A stretch of 64,000 nt of DNA from Tetramitus jugosus (lineage: Eukaryota; Heterolobosea; Eutetramitea; Acrasida; Vahlkampfiidae), in NCBI GenBank assembly GCA_937625935.1, contig OW569390.1, positions 310,001 to 374,000 of the forward strand. The letters are read 5' to 3'. Of the stretch, positions 50,282 to 59,496 are shown one piece after another (position 1 is the first letter of the stretch; each line of letters opens with the position of its first letter). The notes beneath the pieces were generated by a model. That model saw only the letters and a program-made list of their open reading frames with translations, was not told the DNA's origin and did no database searches. Position numbers and translations under genes: made by a program.

Positions 50282-51748
50282 ATGGCCATTACAACCAAAC
50301 CCATCATTACCTTTTCACCAACCACCACCACCACCTCTACTATATCAACAACCAACCTCCTTACTCCAAAAACTCCTACAATCCTAAGAAAACGAACCAG
50401 AGATGAGCTATTGAACTCTGTTCCTGACTCTTCTCCCCCTTCCAAAACAAAAGCTAAAGCTTCGACTGCTCAAACAGCCAGAAAATGTCTCATTTTCACT
50501 GACAATCAAGAAGATAACAGTGACACTCAAGCTCAAGCTCAAAAACAACAAGATCTGCCAAGTGTAAATAATGAAAAGAGCTTTACGTGTCAAATGTACA
50601 TTACTAGGGATCACTCTTGTCAAATTACATTGACTGACCAAAGTTCTAAGCTATCTACAAGTAGTGTGACCATTAGCTCTATTTTAGGATCACTCTCAGA
50701 ATTGAGAGTCGCTGATTTTGCACCCAAGGGTTGCCTCAGTCTCTACCAGAGAAACAATCGTTTCCATAGTCATATTGTTCGACTCAAGATTGATGGCAAG
50801 GATGAGTCATCTAGGATCATGCTCGCTTACTTGAAGGGTCTACTCAGTAGAAAGGAAGAATTGGCTGTTGTGCCCATACCTGACTCAAAGAAACAATTGT
50901 TGATTTTTGATTGGGAACTTGAGCAACAGCAACAAATGAACAATAGCGGTGATAATAGTGCTGCTGAATTGTTGAATCTTTCGTCGTTTAGTGTGACGTT
51001 GCATGCCGTACTCGTAGATCGATATAATCTCGTATTGGATTTGGATGAGACACTGATTCGAACGAGAAGACCTAAATCTGCAGAGGAACAACCTAGGAAG
51101 GCATCTGCAGAGGACTCTTCGGAGGAACACGAGTTCTATGTCGAAGGTCTGAGGTACATTTGCTGTGTTAGACCTGGAACAAATCTTTTGTTGGCATGGG
51201 GAGCTCAAGTATTCAATGTGATGATTGTGACCAATTCGATCTGGGAGTATGCCAAGCAAATTTTACAAATTCTGGACCCTAACAGAGAACACTTGCTCAA
51301 GGGCATCAACATTGACAATGTCCATGAGTTGGAAGCGATTTTAAAGTCAAGAAAGGATATGGTTCCTCATCCAAACATTCCTGCTCCATTGGGACAAAAG
51401 GATTTGACAAAGTACAACCTCTCACCATTCGAGAGCATTGTTCTGGATGACGATGAAACTATCTGGAAAGTTAGGGAACCATTGCTTCCGTTTGACAAAA
51501 TTGTGGAGAACAAGGACTCAAAATCCTTCTTCTGTGCTGTTAGAATGGAGTCATGGAAAAAGTTGCTTCATTTAACCACACTCAAGAACAGATTGAGAGA
51601 CAATATAGAGAAGGAAAGAGCACTGGCAGCAAAGCAGCGCGAAGCTGGAGAGAGGCCAACAAAGCGTCTAAAGTTGGAAACACCACCTACCCCAATTACT
51701 TTCTCACAAAATCACTGTCTGACTGTGATACAACCTGTCGAAAAATAA
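50282..51748 (+). CDS. FCP1-like HAD phosphatase
   Basis: 488 aa, intronless. At about residue 245-256 the sequence NLVLDLDETLIRTRR contains the DLDET core of FCP1/SCP-type phosphatases, in which the first Asp is phosphorylated and the second is the general acid. CCVRPGTNLLLAWGAQVFNV with MIVTNSIWEYAKQI is motif II, and IVLDDDETIWKV motif III with paired Asp. FCP1 and SCP enzymes remove phosphates from the RNA polymerase II C-terminal repeat. The N-terminal 240 residues, with a proline/Thr-rich start and a KTKAKAS basic patch, have no known domain; no BRCT domain is seen at the C-terminus, so this is FCP1-like rather than complete FCP1. Converges on MUT with 29 bp between stops. Confidence 0.75.
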   Translation: MAITTKPIITFSPTTTTTSTISTTNLLTPKTPTILRKRTRDELLNSVPDSSPPSKTKAKASTAQTARKCLIFTDNQEDNSDTQAQAQKQQDLPSVNNEKSFTCQMYITRDHSCQITLTDQSSKLSTSSVTISSILGSLSELRVADFAPKGCLSLYQRNNRFHSHIVRLKIDGKDESSRIMLAYLKGLLSRKEELAVVPIPDSKKQLLIFDWELEQQQQMNNSGDNSAAELLNLSSFSVTLHAVLVDRYNLVLDLDETLIRTRRPKSAEEQPRKASAEDSSEEHEFYVEGLRYICCVRPGTNLLLAWGAQVFNVMIVTNSIWEYAKQILQILDPNREHLLKGINIDNVHELEAILKSRKDMVPHPNIPAPLGQKDLTKYNLSPFESIVLDDDETIWKVREPLLPFDKIVENKDSKSFFCAVRMESWKKLLHLTTLKNRLRDNIEKERALAAKQREAGERPTKRLKLETPPTPITFSQNHCLTVIQPVEK

Positions 51749-51777
51749 ATGACTCAATGGTTGACCGGAATTTGTGT

Positions 51778-54171
51778 TTATTCAAGTTTTTGCAAGATTT
51801 GAGCAGCTGCATCAGGTATCTTAGTACCAGGTCCAAAGACAAAGGCAACACCAGCTTCGTACAACTCATCATAATCTTGACGAGGAATGACACCACCAGC
51901 AACAACCAAAATGTTGTGCAAATCGTACTTCTTTAACTCATTGATGAGTTGAGGAAGCAAAGTACGATGACCTGCAGCTTGAGAGCTCACACCAATAATG
52001 TGAACATCATTGTCAACAGCTTGACGTGCGACTTCAGCAGGAGTTTGGAACAATGGACCAACATCAACATCGAATCCCATGTCAGCAAAGCCAGAAGCAA
52101 TCACCTTGGCTCCTCTATCGTGACCGTCTTGACCCATCTTGGCTACCAAGATTCTTGGTCTTCGACCAGTCTTTTCTTCGAACTTTTGAACCAAATTGGC
52201 GACATTGGTAATGGATGCTTGTTGGTCATCAGCCTTGCTAAAGGATTGAGTGTAAGCTCCAGAAACAACAGCATTGTTTGGAACGTGACGTCCATAAACC
52301 TTCTCCAAAGCATCAGAGATTTCTCCAACAGTAGCTCTTTCTCTAGCAGCACTGATTGCAAGACCCAACAGGTTAGTTTCGTTGGATGACGCTTGCTTTG
52401 CGGCTTCAGTGAGCGCATTGAGTGCTTGCTGAACCTTCTGCTCGTTTCTCTTTGCTTTAGTCTCGTGCAATCTCTTGATTTGTTGTACTCTGACCTTGCT
52501 GTTATCAATCTTCAAGATTTCAATATCATCTTCCTTATCAAGTCTGTACTTGTTCACACCAACGATGGTCTCGAGGCCAGAGTCGATTCTAGCTTGCTTT
52601 CTGGTTGCGCTTTCTTCGATTCTCAACTTTGGCATACCACTGTTAATAGCTTTAGTCATACCACCTAACTCTTCAACTTCTTCAATAATCTTCTTGGCTT
52701 CATTGTACAAATCATCAGTCAACTTTTCCATCATATAACTTCCTCCCCATGGATCGACAACTTGAGTGATACCAGTTTCTTCTTGGATAATCAATTGAGT
52801 ATTTCTGGCAAGTCTTGAAGAGAATTGAGTTGGCAAACCAATTGCCTCATCAAAAGAGTTTGTGTGCAAACTCTGAGTTCCACCCATGACTGATGCCATA
52901 GCCTCAATCGTTGTTCTAATAATATTGTTGTATGGATCTTGTTCAGTGAGAGAGTAACCACTGGTTTGACAATGAGTTCTCAACAACAAACTCTTGGTAC
53001 TCTTTGGATTGAACTTCTCCTTGACCAACTCGGCCCACAACTTACGTGCGGCACGAAGCTTTGCAACTTCCAAATAAAAGTTCATACCGATTGCAAAGAA
53101 GAAGGAGAATCTTGGAGCAACCTCATCAACAGTACTTCCAACCTTCTCACCACATCGGATATACTCCAAACCATCAGCAATAGTGAATCCCAATTCCAAT
53201 GCAGCATTGGCACCAGCCTCCTGCATATGATAACCAGAAATGGAAATACTGTTGTACTTTGGCATGTGTTGACTCGTATAAGAGAAAATATCACCAATAA
53301 TTCTCATGGACGGCTCTGGTGGATAAATAAAGGTGTTTCTGACCATAAACTCCTTCAAAATATCATTTTGAATGGTACCAGTGAGCTTTTCAGGCTTCAC
53401 TCCCTGTTCTTCAGCAGCAACAACGTACATGGCCAAAATGGGCAACACTGCACCGTTCATTGTCATGGAAACAGACATCTTGTCCAACGGAATACTGTCA
53501 AACAAGATTTTCATATCTTCCACAGAGTCAATTGCAACACCAGCCATACCGACATCACCCAACACTCTTTCATTATCAGAATCATAACCTCTGTGAGTAG
53601 CCAAATCGAAAGCTACACTCAAACCCATTTGACCACTCTTGAGAGCTTGCTTATAGAAGGCATTGGACTCTTCAGCAGTTGAAAAACCAGCATATTGACG
53701 AATGGTCCATGGTCTGTTGGTGTACATGGTGGCATGAGGACCTCTGAGGTATGGGAATTGACCAGCAGACAACTCTTCGACTTTTTCCACATCAGGAGAC
53801 TTTTTGTCAGCACTTGTATAAATTGGTTTAATGATAATGCCCTAATGAGTTTGTGTGTTATTGAAAAAACGTTGATTGTTAGCTAAAAGCTTTTTCTCTC
53901 ATCATACAAGTAAAAAAACAATTTTTTGATCTTTGTGATAATTGCATACCTCTGGAGTAGTTCTGAAAAGCTTTTCAACTGGATCTTGACCCAACTCCTT
54001 TTGGGCAATCTTCTTCCAACTTTCAGGTGCACTTGCAACATGTTGAGCTTTTTGTTGATCAACAAACTGTTGTGATAAGTTCTTGGAAGTGGTATGAATT
54101 GCTCTGCTGTTCTTGGTGATGCTATTGCGAACAACACTTGTTCTCTTGATGGTGGAAGCTCCCTTCAACAT
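51778..54171 (-). CDS. MUT: Methylmalonyl-CoA mutase, mitochondrial, 2 exons
   Basis: Exons 54171-53950 and 53841-51778 with a 108-nt GT-AG intron; 761 aa, near human MMUT (750). Converts L-methylmalonyl-CoA to succinyl-CoA with adenosylcobalamin. Presequence: [20 protein letters not shown] with an IHTTSKNL cleavage region. The substrate barrel starts [12 protein letters not shown], with the active-site stretch [20 protein letters not shown] and [16 protein letters not shown]. The C-terminal cobalamin domain has the D-x-H-x-x-G signature in [17 protein letters not shown], with histidine as lower cobalt ligand, and [16 protein letters not shown] plus [11 protein letters not shown]. It is the homodimeric eukaryotic/alpha type with both domains. 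Its presence implies propionate and branched-chain amino acid breakdown that depends on vitamin B12 uptake. Shares a promoter with the small spliced gene at 54342. Confidence 0.97.
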
Positions 54172-54276
54172 GGTTGTGGATAAGTTGTCACTCGCACACA
54201 AGAAAAAACAAAAAATCACAAACCCGCACTTTAATCACCAAATAACTCCGTTCAATCAATTTTCCACCGATGATTG

Positions 54277-54285
54277 TTTTCCCGC
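54277..54285 (+). promoter_or_regulatory. TTTTCCCGC element, E2F-like
   Basis: A full match to the E2F consensus TTTCCCGC, 106 bp upstream of MUT and 57 bp upstream of the gene starting at 54342. Similar elements lie in four other divergent promoters of the window. Function is inferred from the consensus and position only. Confidence 0.35.
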
Positions 54286-54341
54286 TCTTGCACACAAAAA
54301 CAAACTGGAACAAAAACAACAACCACAGAACAACATAGACA

Positions 54342-54917
54342 ATGAGTGACGAACAAAAACAACAAGATCGTTCAACAACAGTAGAACAAGAAACTGTTCG
54401 GACGTTATTTAACCCTGAAGATTACAATGAAAAGGTATGATTCAACTGAACAAACGCATAGAAAAGCAGATCCTTCTTATGCTTTCCAATCCGAATCCGG
54501 ATCCAACCAACACAGAAGTTCTATTGACACGTATCCTAGGGAGAGAAAATATGGAAGAGAAAGAAGCCTGCCGATCGAACCAATGCAGGCACGAGACCTC
54601 ATCGTTGCGCCATTCGTTACACTGATTTTCTTGCTTCCTTTTCAACAATGTCGCTCGGTAAGATATCGGGTCGTTGGAGTCTTTTTTATCAATGTATGAG
54701 ATCGAAGCCTGGACAAGAGCCGCGTGATCCTGTAGAATTCTTGGATGAAGATACATATGAGTTTTATCAGGAAATGCAAGTCAAGAAGAGAATTAGAGAC
54801 AAGTTTGTGGATGAGTCGAGTCCGTATTCATCGTTTGATCATTCTGTATATTTGCCGCCAAGACGACAAGATTTGGAAAAGAAGGCAGCAGAGGAAAGAC
54901 AGGCACGAGAACAATAG
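54342..54917 (+). CDS. Small spliced gene of unknown function
   Basis: Exon 1 (54342-54434) reads MSDEQKQQDRSTTVEQETV to NPEDYNEK, then a donor GTATGA. The last exon, in the same frame, ends at 54917 with a charged helical tail (EFLDEDTYEFYQEMQVKK; PRRQDLEKKAAEERQAREQ). A 105-nt intron 54435-54539 with acceptor CCTAG gives an unbroken 156-aa protein. However, another frame (LNKRIEKQILLMLSNPNPDP, 54437-54620) is also protein-like, so a different intron set is possible, including a second donor GTAAGA at 54657. The C-terminal charged helix is reminiscent of small accessory subunits of respiratory complex I, but I cannot match a family. Confidence 0.5.
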
Positions 54918-54962
54918 ATAAAAACACATATGTTGTTTAGAAAAGTGATATTGTACATCGTT

Positions 54963-57900
54963 TTACTCATCTGACATGGCAGCATCATCTTCACCGTCGT
55001 TGAGAGGCACTTCATCTATTAGACTGTCCAACTCGCGATTCATTGTTGTTAATCGACGGCCACTTGGACTAGCAGGCATTTCTTCATCTTCTTCCTCATC
55101 CGATGAGATATCATCCAAGTCCAGTGCTTCGACATCTGAATCAGAGTCATCGAGCATCCGTTGTTGTGTGGCAGCGCATGACAGTCGACGTGCAATAGAT
55201 GCCGACCGAGGTGAATATTGCATCTCTTCGCAATCATCGAGTATCAGGTCATCATCGTTGTACTTTGCGGGGGTCTTAATTGGAGTACTAATTGGTGTTT
55301 TGACTGGCGTGGCAAAAGCAGGAGAAGAGCTTTGACTTGAGCCATTAGGTCCACAATCTTCTAGGGATAGAGTAATGTTGCTGCTGGTTGGAGGTGCTTT
55401 GGTGGGTGTGATTGTTTCGACGTCCATTGTGGTTTGTGGTACAACTTCTGGCACAACCTCTGGCTCAACAGGAATGCCAGCAATCTCAAAGAACCTGGCT
55501 GTGAGAGAGTCCTCATTTGACAGAGATTCCATGAAACTATCTCTGAATTGGGAGTGTTCTTCTTTTTCCAGCTCTATTAATTGTTCGAGCTCTTCATTTT
55601 CGGTGCTGTCCTGCTCCATATCTGCATCTTCAGTGCCCCGAGTACTCTTGGTCTTTTCTAACTGAGATCCAAGTATCTCCAAATATTTTTCTACTGCTTT
55701 AGCAGAAATTCTATTGGCTATGGTTTCTTCAGCCATCTTTAAGATAGTGTGAAGCTGCTTAATGGTTTGTTTGTCCTCAAACTCGTTGAAATTTGCAAAC
55801 AGCTTACAGAAAGTGTTAGATTCTTTCCCGTTGCTGAGAAGCACTTCATATGCTAGTTGAATTGCGATAGATGCATGAGGTTGAGGGAAGTTCAGGTCCT
55901 TAGGGGCCTTCTTTAGGTGAGTTCGGTCTGTCAGGTAAATTAAAAATTGACCAGCTTGTTGCAGATTGATGGAGCTCATTTGAGAAATTCTGAATAGGGT
56001 TGGAAGCACTACCTTAGCCACCCTGTTCATATTCTTGAGAGAGGAGAACGCAAAAGCAGGCAAGAACATGGAGAGGCACTGTTTTACCTGAACCAGGTTT
56101 TCAGTTCGTGGATCAAACAGTACAATTATCATATTTGAAACGACTTCAAGGACATGATGCTCTTGAAGTTTGTTGAATATGATTAATTTACAACATCCCT
56201 CAATTGCTGTAACAGCAATATCAGAGTGATCACCTTCGAACATTAACTGTTTAAAGGTTGCAATCAGCTCGCTAACACAAACTTCTTTTTCTTCCATTTC
56301 ACATCGCTCATAAATCTTTCCCAGAGAGTGAATTTGAACCATGTCGAATGATGCTGCCAGAGCAGCACGATGAATGGCTGGGTCCTCCTTTCGGTCATAC
56401 AATGAATTTGTAAATAGATTGACATACTTCTGAGCAAATGGTAGATGCATTCCACAATATTGACCCAACACTGTCATGGCGAAGCTACGAACATGTACGC
56501 TAGCCTTAGTTAGGCAAGGTACAACGATAGTTTTCAGAATATTGGACTCCTCCAACAATTTTTGAACGCATTGTGGAGAAACAACTCTATTGACCTCCCT
56601 CAGTACACACAAAGCACGAATCCAAACCATTGCATCTTTTTTCAACGTATCAGCACTTGTCAGATCCTCTTCCAACTCCAAAATTGCCTCATTTACCACT
56701 TCTATTCGACCCGTAACTTTTTGCAAGTCCTCCCTAATTTCATCAATCATTTCAGAATCATCTTCCTCGGCTTCATCTAGCTCTGACTCCAAGCGTGCTC
56801 TATCTTTCTCGAGGCGCTTAAGCTTTGTTTTGCATTTCTTAATATTCGAATTAATTTCATTCTTGTGTAATTTCCTCTCTTCCTCTTCGGAATTTGCTTT
56901 GTTCTCTAGCTCGGATGCAAGACATTGAAGAGGTTCGACACACTCACGAATCGTCGTCCGGAACTCAGATTCAGAAGGTATTACAATCTTAAGGGCTTCT
57001 ATAATTTCAGTTATATGATTCTCTGGAGATTGGAAAACCATAACCATGTGTTTAAGAATAGTGTGAATGTTCTTTCTTCCGACCTCATCGCAAAAGTCTA
57101 AATGCCTTGCGATAATCAAGCACTGCTTGGTTGTGAATTCTTGACATTCCTTGTAGTGCCTTGCAGTAATAGCACAGAATTCTGTTGCATTTGGAAGAAC
57201 TTCTTCCAAATCATCTTCTTTTTCGTCTTTGAGCAGATATTGTATTTTCATCCGCAGATACAATGCCTCTTCTGGAGACAAATTATGAATGTCGATTGTT
57301 CTACCCATGATATGCTTTTTCATGTCAGCATCATTCACAGAAAATAAAGATGTAAGCACTAGCTCGGCTGTTTCTGTATCGTTTTCAACATCTAGTGCCT
57401 TAAGGAGAGCAATAATGTCATTTTCGACTTGTATTCCTAACCACTGCTTGGCCAATAATGATACACAAGCTTGTTGTACTGATGTACTTCTATCTCTCAA
57501 TCCATTCTTCAATATAGATACTCTCTCTGAAATAGAAAGTCGCTTGAAAGGACAGTCAGTAAAGAGTTTCTCATATGCCATTCGTCTAACATCATCCTTC
57601 ACATCTCTAGTTCTTTCCACAATGGCAGACAGTGTATACTTGCTCGGAAGAATGCATTTTACAACCTCTTTCCGTACATCCTTGTTTGTATCAGTGGCCA
57701 TCAACCGTTTGTATTCATTCGTGATTTCATCTTCAGGATTGAGAGGGTCATGAATTCTGGCCAAAATACACACTGCTTGCTGTCTCACGGCTGGTACCTT
57801 GTCTTTTAGTCGGCACACAAAAGTAACTAACAATTGTTCACATAATTCATCTTCAATCTCAACTTCATCAGGCATCAGATCCATCAATCCAGCAACAATC

Positions 57901-58373
57901 TGGCAAACTCTGAATCTGATTGATTTATCTTTTGCATGGGCATAATTTATCAGACATTTAATCATATCAAAACAGAATTTTTGTGTCACATCATCCATTG
58001 TATCAACAGTAAGACCACTGTTTCTTCTCTGTGTTCGGTTTCCTACTTCTTCCTCAGAGCTAATGCGTTCAGCATTGGATGTATATTGAATAATGAATTG
58101 GATTAAGCGCTCCACATTTGGTTCTCTCTTAAAAACCAGTAAAATGGGTCGTATCATCACGAAAAACTGCTGGAAAAAGAGTTCAGTATCTTGGCAGTGC
58201 AACTTCCTTAGAGCTAATGCACACTTTCTGTGGGCAGCAATCGTTTTCTGAGCACGGTTAAGTTGGAGAGCAATCTTCTGGGAATACTTTTTTTCAATTC
58301 CAGCTCTCTGGTTGGAAGGTGAAGCTTTTTCACTGACGAGTGTGTCATTTCCTGGTTTGTTAGTTTTGACCAT
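54963..58373 (-). CDS. NCAPG: Condensin complex subunit 3 (NCAPG / Ycg1)
   Basis: 1136 aa, intronless, against ~1015 for human NCAPG. N-terminal HEAT repeats: QFFVMIRPILLVFKREPNVE and RFRVCQIVAGLMDLMPDEVE, then VTFVCRLKDKVPAVRQQAVC and ILARIHDP, and DVRKEVVKCILPSKYTLSAI, all in the order of the NCAPG/Ycg1 family. This HEAT subunit, with the kleisin NCAPH, grips DNA in condensin I during mitotic chromosome compaction. A central coiled-coil (about 520-590) lies between the repeats, and the C-terminal ~170 residues are acidic and Ser/Thr-Pro rich (TPVKTPISTPIKTPAK), likely sites for cyclin-dependent kinase. The divergent promoter at 58374-58508 contains an inverted TTTTTTG/CAAAAAA around GGCGG (58467-58485). 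Call is strong. Confidence 0.92.
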   Translation of the reverse strand: MVKTNKPGNDTLVSEKASPSNQRAGIEKKYSQKIALQLNRAQKTIAAHRKCALALRKLHCQDTELFFQQFFVMIRPILLVFKREPNVERLIQFIIQYTSNAERISSEEEVGNRTQRRNSGLTVDTMDDVTQKFCFDMIKCLINYAHAKDKSIRFRVCQIVAGLMDLMPDEVEIEDELCEQLLVTFVCRLKDKVPAVRQQAVCILARIHDPLNPEDEITNEYKRLMATDTNKDVRKEVVKCILPSKYTLSAIVERTRDVKDDVRRMAYEKLFTDCPFKRLSISERVSILKNGLRDRSTSVQQACVSLLAKQWLGIQVENDIIALLKALDVENDTETAELVLTSLFSVNDADMKKHIMGRTIDIHNLSPEEALYLRMKIQYLLKDEKEDDLEEVLPNATEFCAITARHYKECQEFTTKQCLIIARHLDFCDEVGRKNIHTILKHMVMVFQSPENHITEIIEALKIVIPSESEFRTTIRECVEPLQCLASELENKANSEEEERKLHKNEINSNIKKCKTKLKRLEKDRARLESELDEAEEDDSEMIDEIREDLQKVTGRIEVVNEAILELEEDLTSADTLKKDAMVWIRALCVLREVNRVVSPQCVQKLLEESNILKTIVVPCLTKASVHVRSFAMTVLGQYCGMHLPFAQKYVNLFTNSLYDRKEDPAIHRAALAASFDMVQIHSLGKIYERCEMEEKEVCVSELIATFKQLMFEGDHSDIAVTAIEGCCKLIIFNKLQEHHVLEVVSNMIIVLFDPRTENLVQVKQCLSMFLPAFAFSSLKNMNRVAKVVLPTLFRISQMSSINLQQAGQFLIYLTDRTHLKKAPKDLNFPQPHASIAIQLAYEVLLSNGKESNTFCKLFANFNEFEDKQTIKQLHTILKMAEETIANRISAKAVEKYLEILGSQLEKTKSTRGTEDADMEQDSTENEELEQLIELEKEEHSQFRDSFMESLSNEDSLTARFFEIAGIPVEPEVVPEVVPQTTMDVETITPTKAPPTSSNITLSLEDCGPNGSSQSSSPAFATPVKTPISTPIKTPAKYNDDDLILDDCEEMQYSPRSASIARRLSCAATQQRMLDDSDSDVEALDLDDISSDEEEDEEMPASPSGRRLTTMNRELDSLIDEVPLNDGEDDAAMSDE

Positions 58374-58466
58374 GGTTGTGAAATGTGCAACTTGTTTTTT
58401 TGCTATTTTTCTCTGTTCGAGTCTGTTGTCCTTGAGAATGGCGGGCTGAAAAGTTGTTTAACGATA

Positions 58467-58485
58467 TTTTTTGGCGGTCAAAAAA
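58467..58485. promoter_or_regulatory. Inverted repeat TTTTTTG-GCGGT-CAAAAAA, E2F-like
   Basis: A 7-bp inverted repeat with a 5-bp centre; TTTTGGCGG resembles the E2F consensus TTTSSCGC. It lies between the divergent condensin and HIT genes, 94 bp from the NCAPG start. A second GGCGGG lies at about 58439-58444. Cell-cycle control of NCAPG through this site is a guess from the motif alone. Confidence 0.35.
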
Positions 58486-58508
58486 CCCGCGTAGTCACGA
58501 CTGGGTTT

Positions 58509-59454
58509 ATGTCACAAAATCCTATCATCCCCGCAAACCACAACTCCACTCGTCCAATACTTAACTTAACCATGCCAGTTAGATTCAACAAAAATTCATG
58601 GCGAGAGTTCTCTGGGGAAGAAATTCAAATCATTCAAAAGGAACGTGAACAAAAGTCAACAAAACTTCGAGAGCTGTTGGCGCAATTTCCAATCGAAAAG
58701 TTTGAGGTTTGTTTCTTCTTCTGTTGGCCTTCTTTTTTAGTCAGACTTAGTGTTTACTTATGGTGTTCTCTATTTATTTCCATTCAATTGTTCCGTTGGC
58801 GCTCGATTTTTACAGTACGGCAGAATTTGTCCTGCCTGCGACAAGCCAAACAACAAGGATACACCATTCTGCACAGGATGTGGCTTCGAGCTGGTTTTTG
58901 AAGATTTGGAGAGGATTCCTGACAATGTATTCATGGATATTATCACTGGTGTAAACAAGGAGACTAAAATTGTGTACGAAGACGAAGAAATCTTGGTTCT
59001 TAATGATCGATTCGGTGTAAGTGTCCATGGTGAGCATATTGACGTCATCCCAAGACAGGTCATCACTGATGTAACCGAGTTGACGAGAGAACATTTACCA
59101 TTGGTTCGAAAGCTGTACAGTATTGGTTTGGAACACTTGAAGACACGAGGATTCTGTGAAAGAAATGGTATCGAACCAGATGAACTGGAGAATTGGATCA
59201 CAGCAGGATACAATTATCCTGTATCTGTGAAGCATTTGCACTTGCACATGGTCTTGCCTCCATTCAAGCAAGAAAAGGTGTGCGTGTACCCTCGTTTCCA
59301 TGGACATCAGAAAATAGTTTCCGATTTGGAGACACATGGTAGAGTGATTGTGTATCAGGAAGTTCCAAATGAGACTGAAGGAGCAAAATTCTATGAGAAC
59401 GCAATTCATAGGCACAGATCAATTAGCTCACGAGCACCAAAACAACAAGAATAA
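58509..59454 (+). CDS. HIT-family hydrolase with zinc ribbon, 2 exons
   Basis: Exons 58509-58706 and 58816-59454 with a 109-nt GT-AG intron ending ttttacag; 278 aa. Exon 2 starts with a zinc ribbon, YGRICPACDKPNNKDTPFCTGCG (Cys at 71, 74, 85 and 88). The HIT domain follows: EILVLNDRFGVSVHGEHID is the first strand region, and SVKHLHLHMVLPP with H206, H208 and H210 is the catalytic histidine triad. HIT proteins split nucleotidyl or adenylyl bonds in dinucleotides, AMP-lysine or capped RNA. The long basic tail and the ribbon before HIT are uncommon; aprataxin and DCPS differ. The start is uncertain: the ATG at 58572 (MPVRFNK) has a better context, while the earliest ATG at 58383 is 10 bp from the condensin start and unlikely. 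Confidence 0.75.
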
Positions 59455-59496
59455 ATACGGACAATGTTAAGGGAACCAAATTTTAAATTGTTTTAT

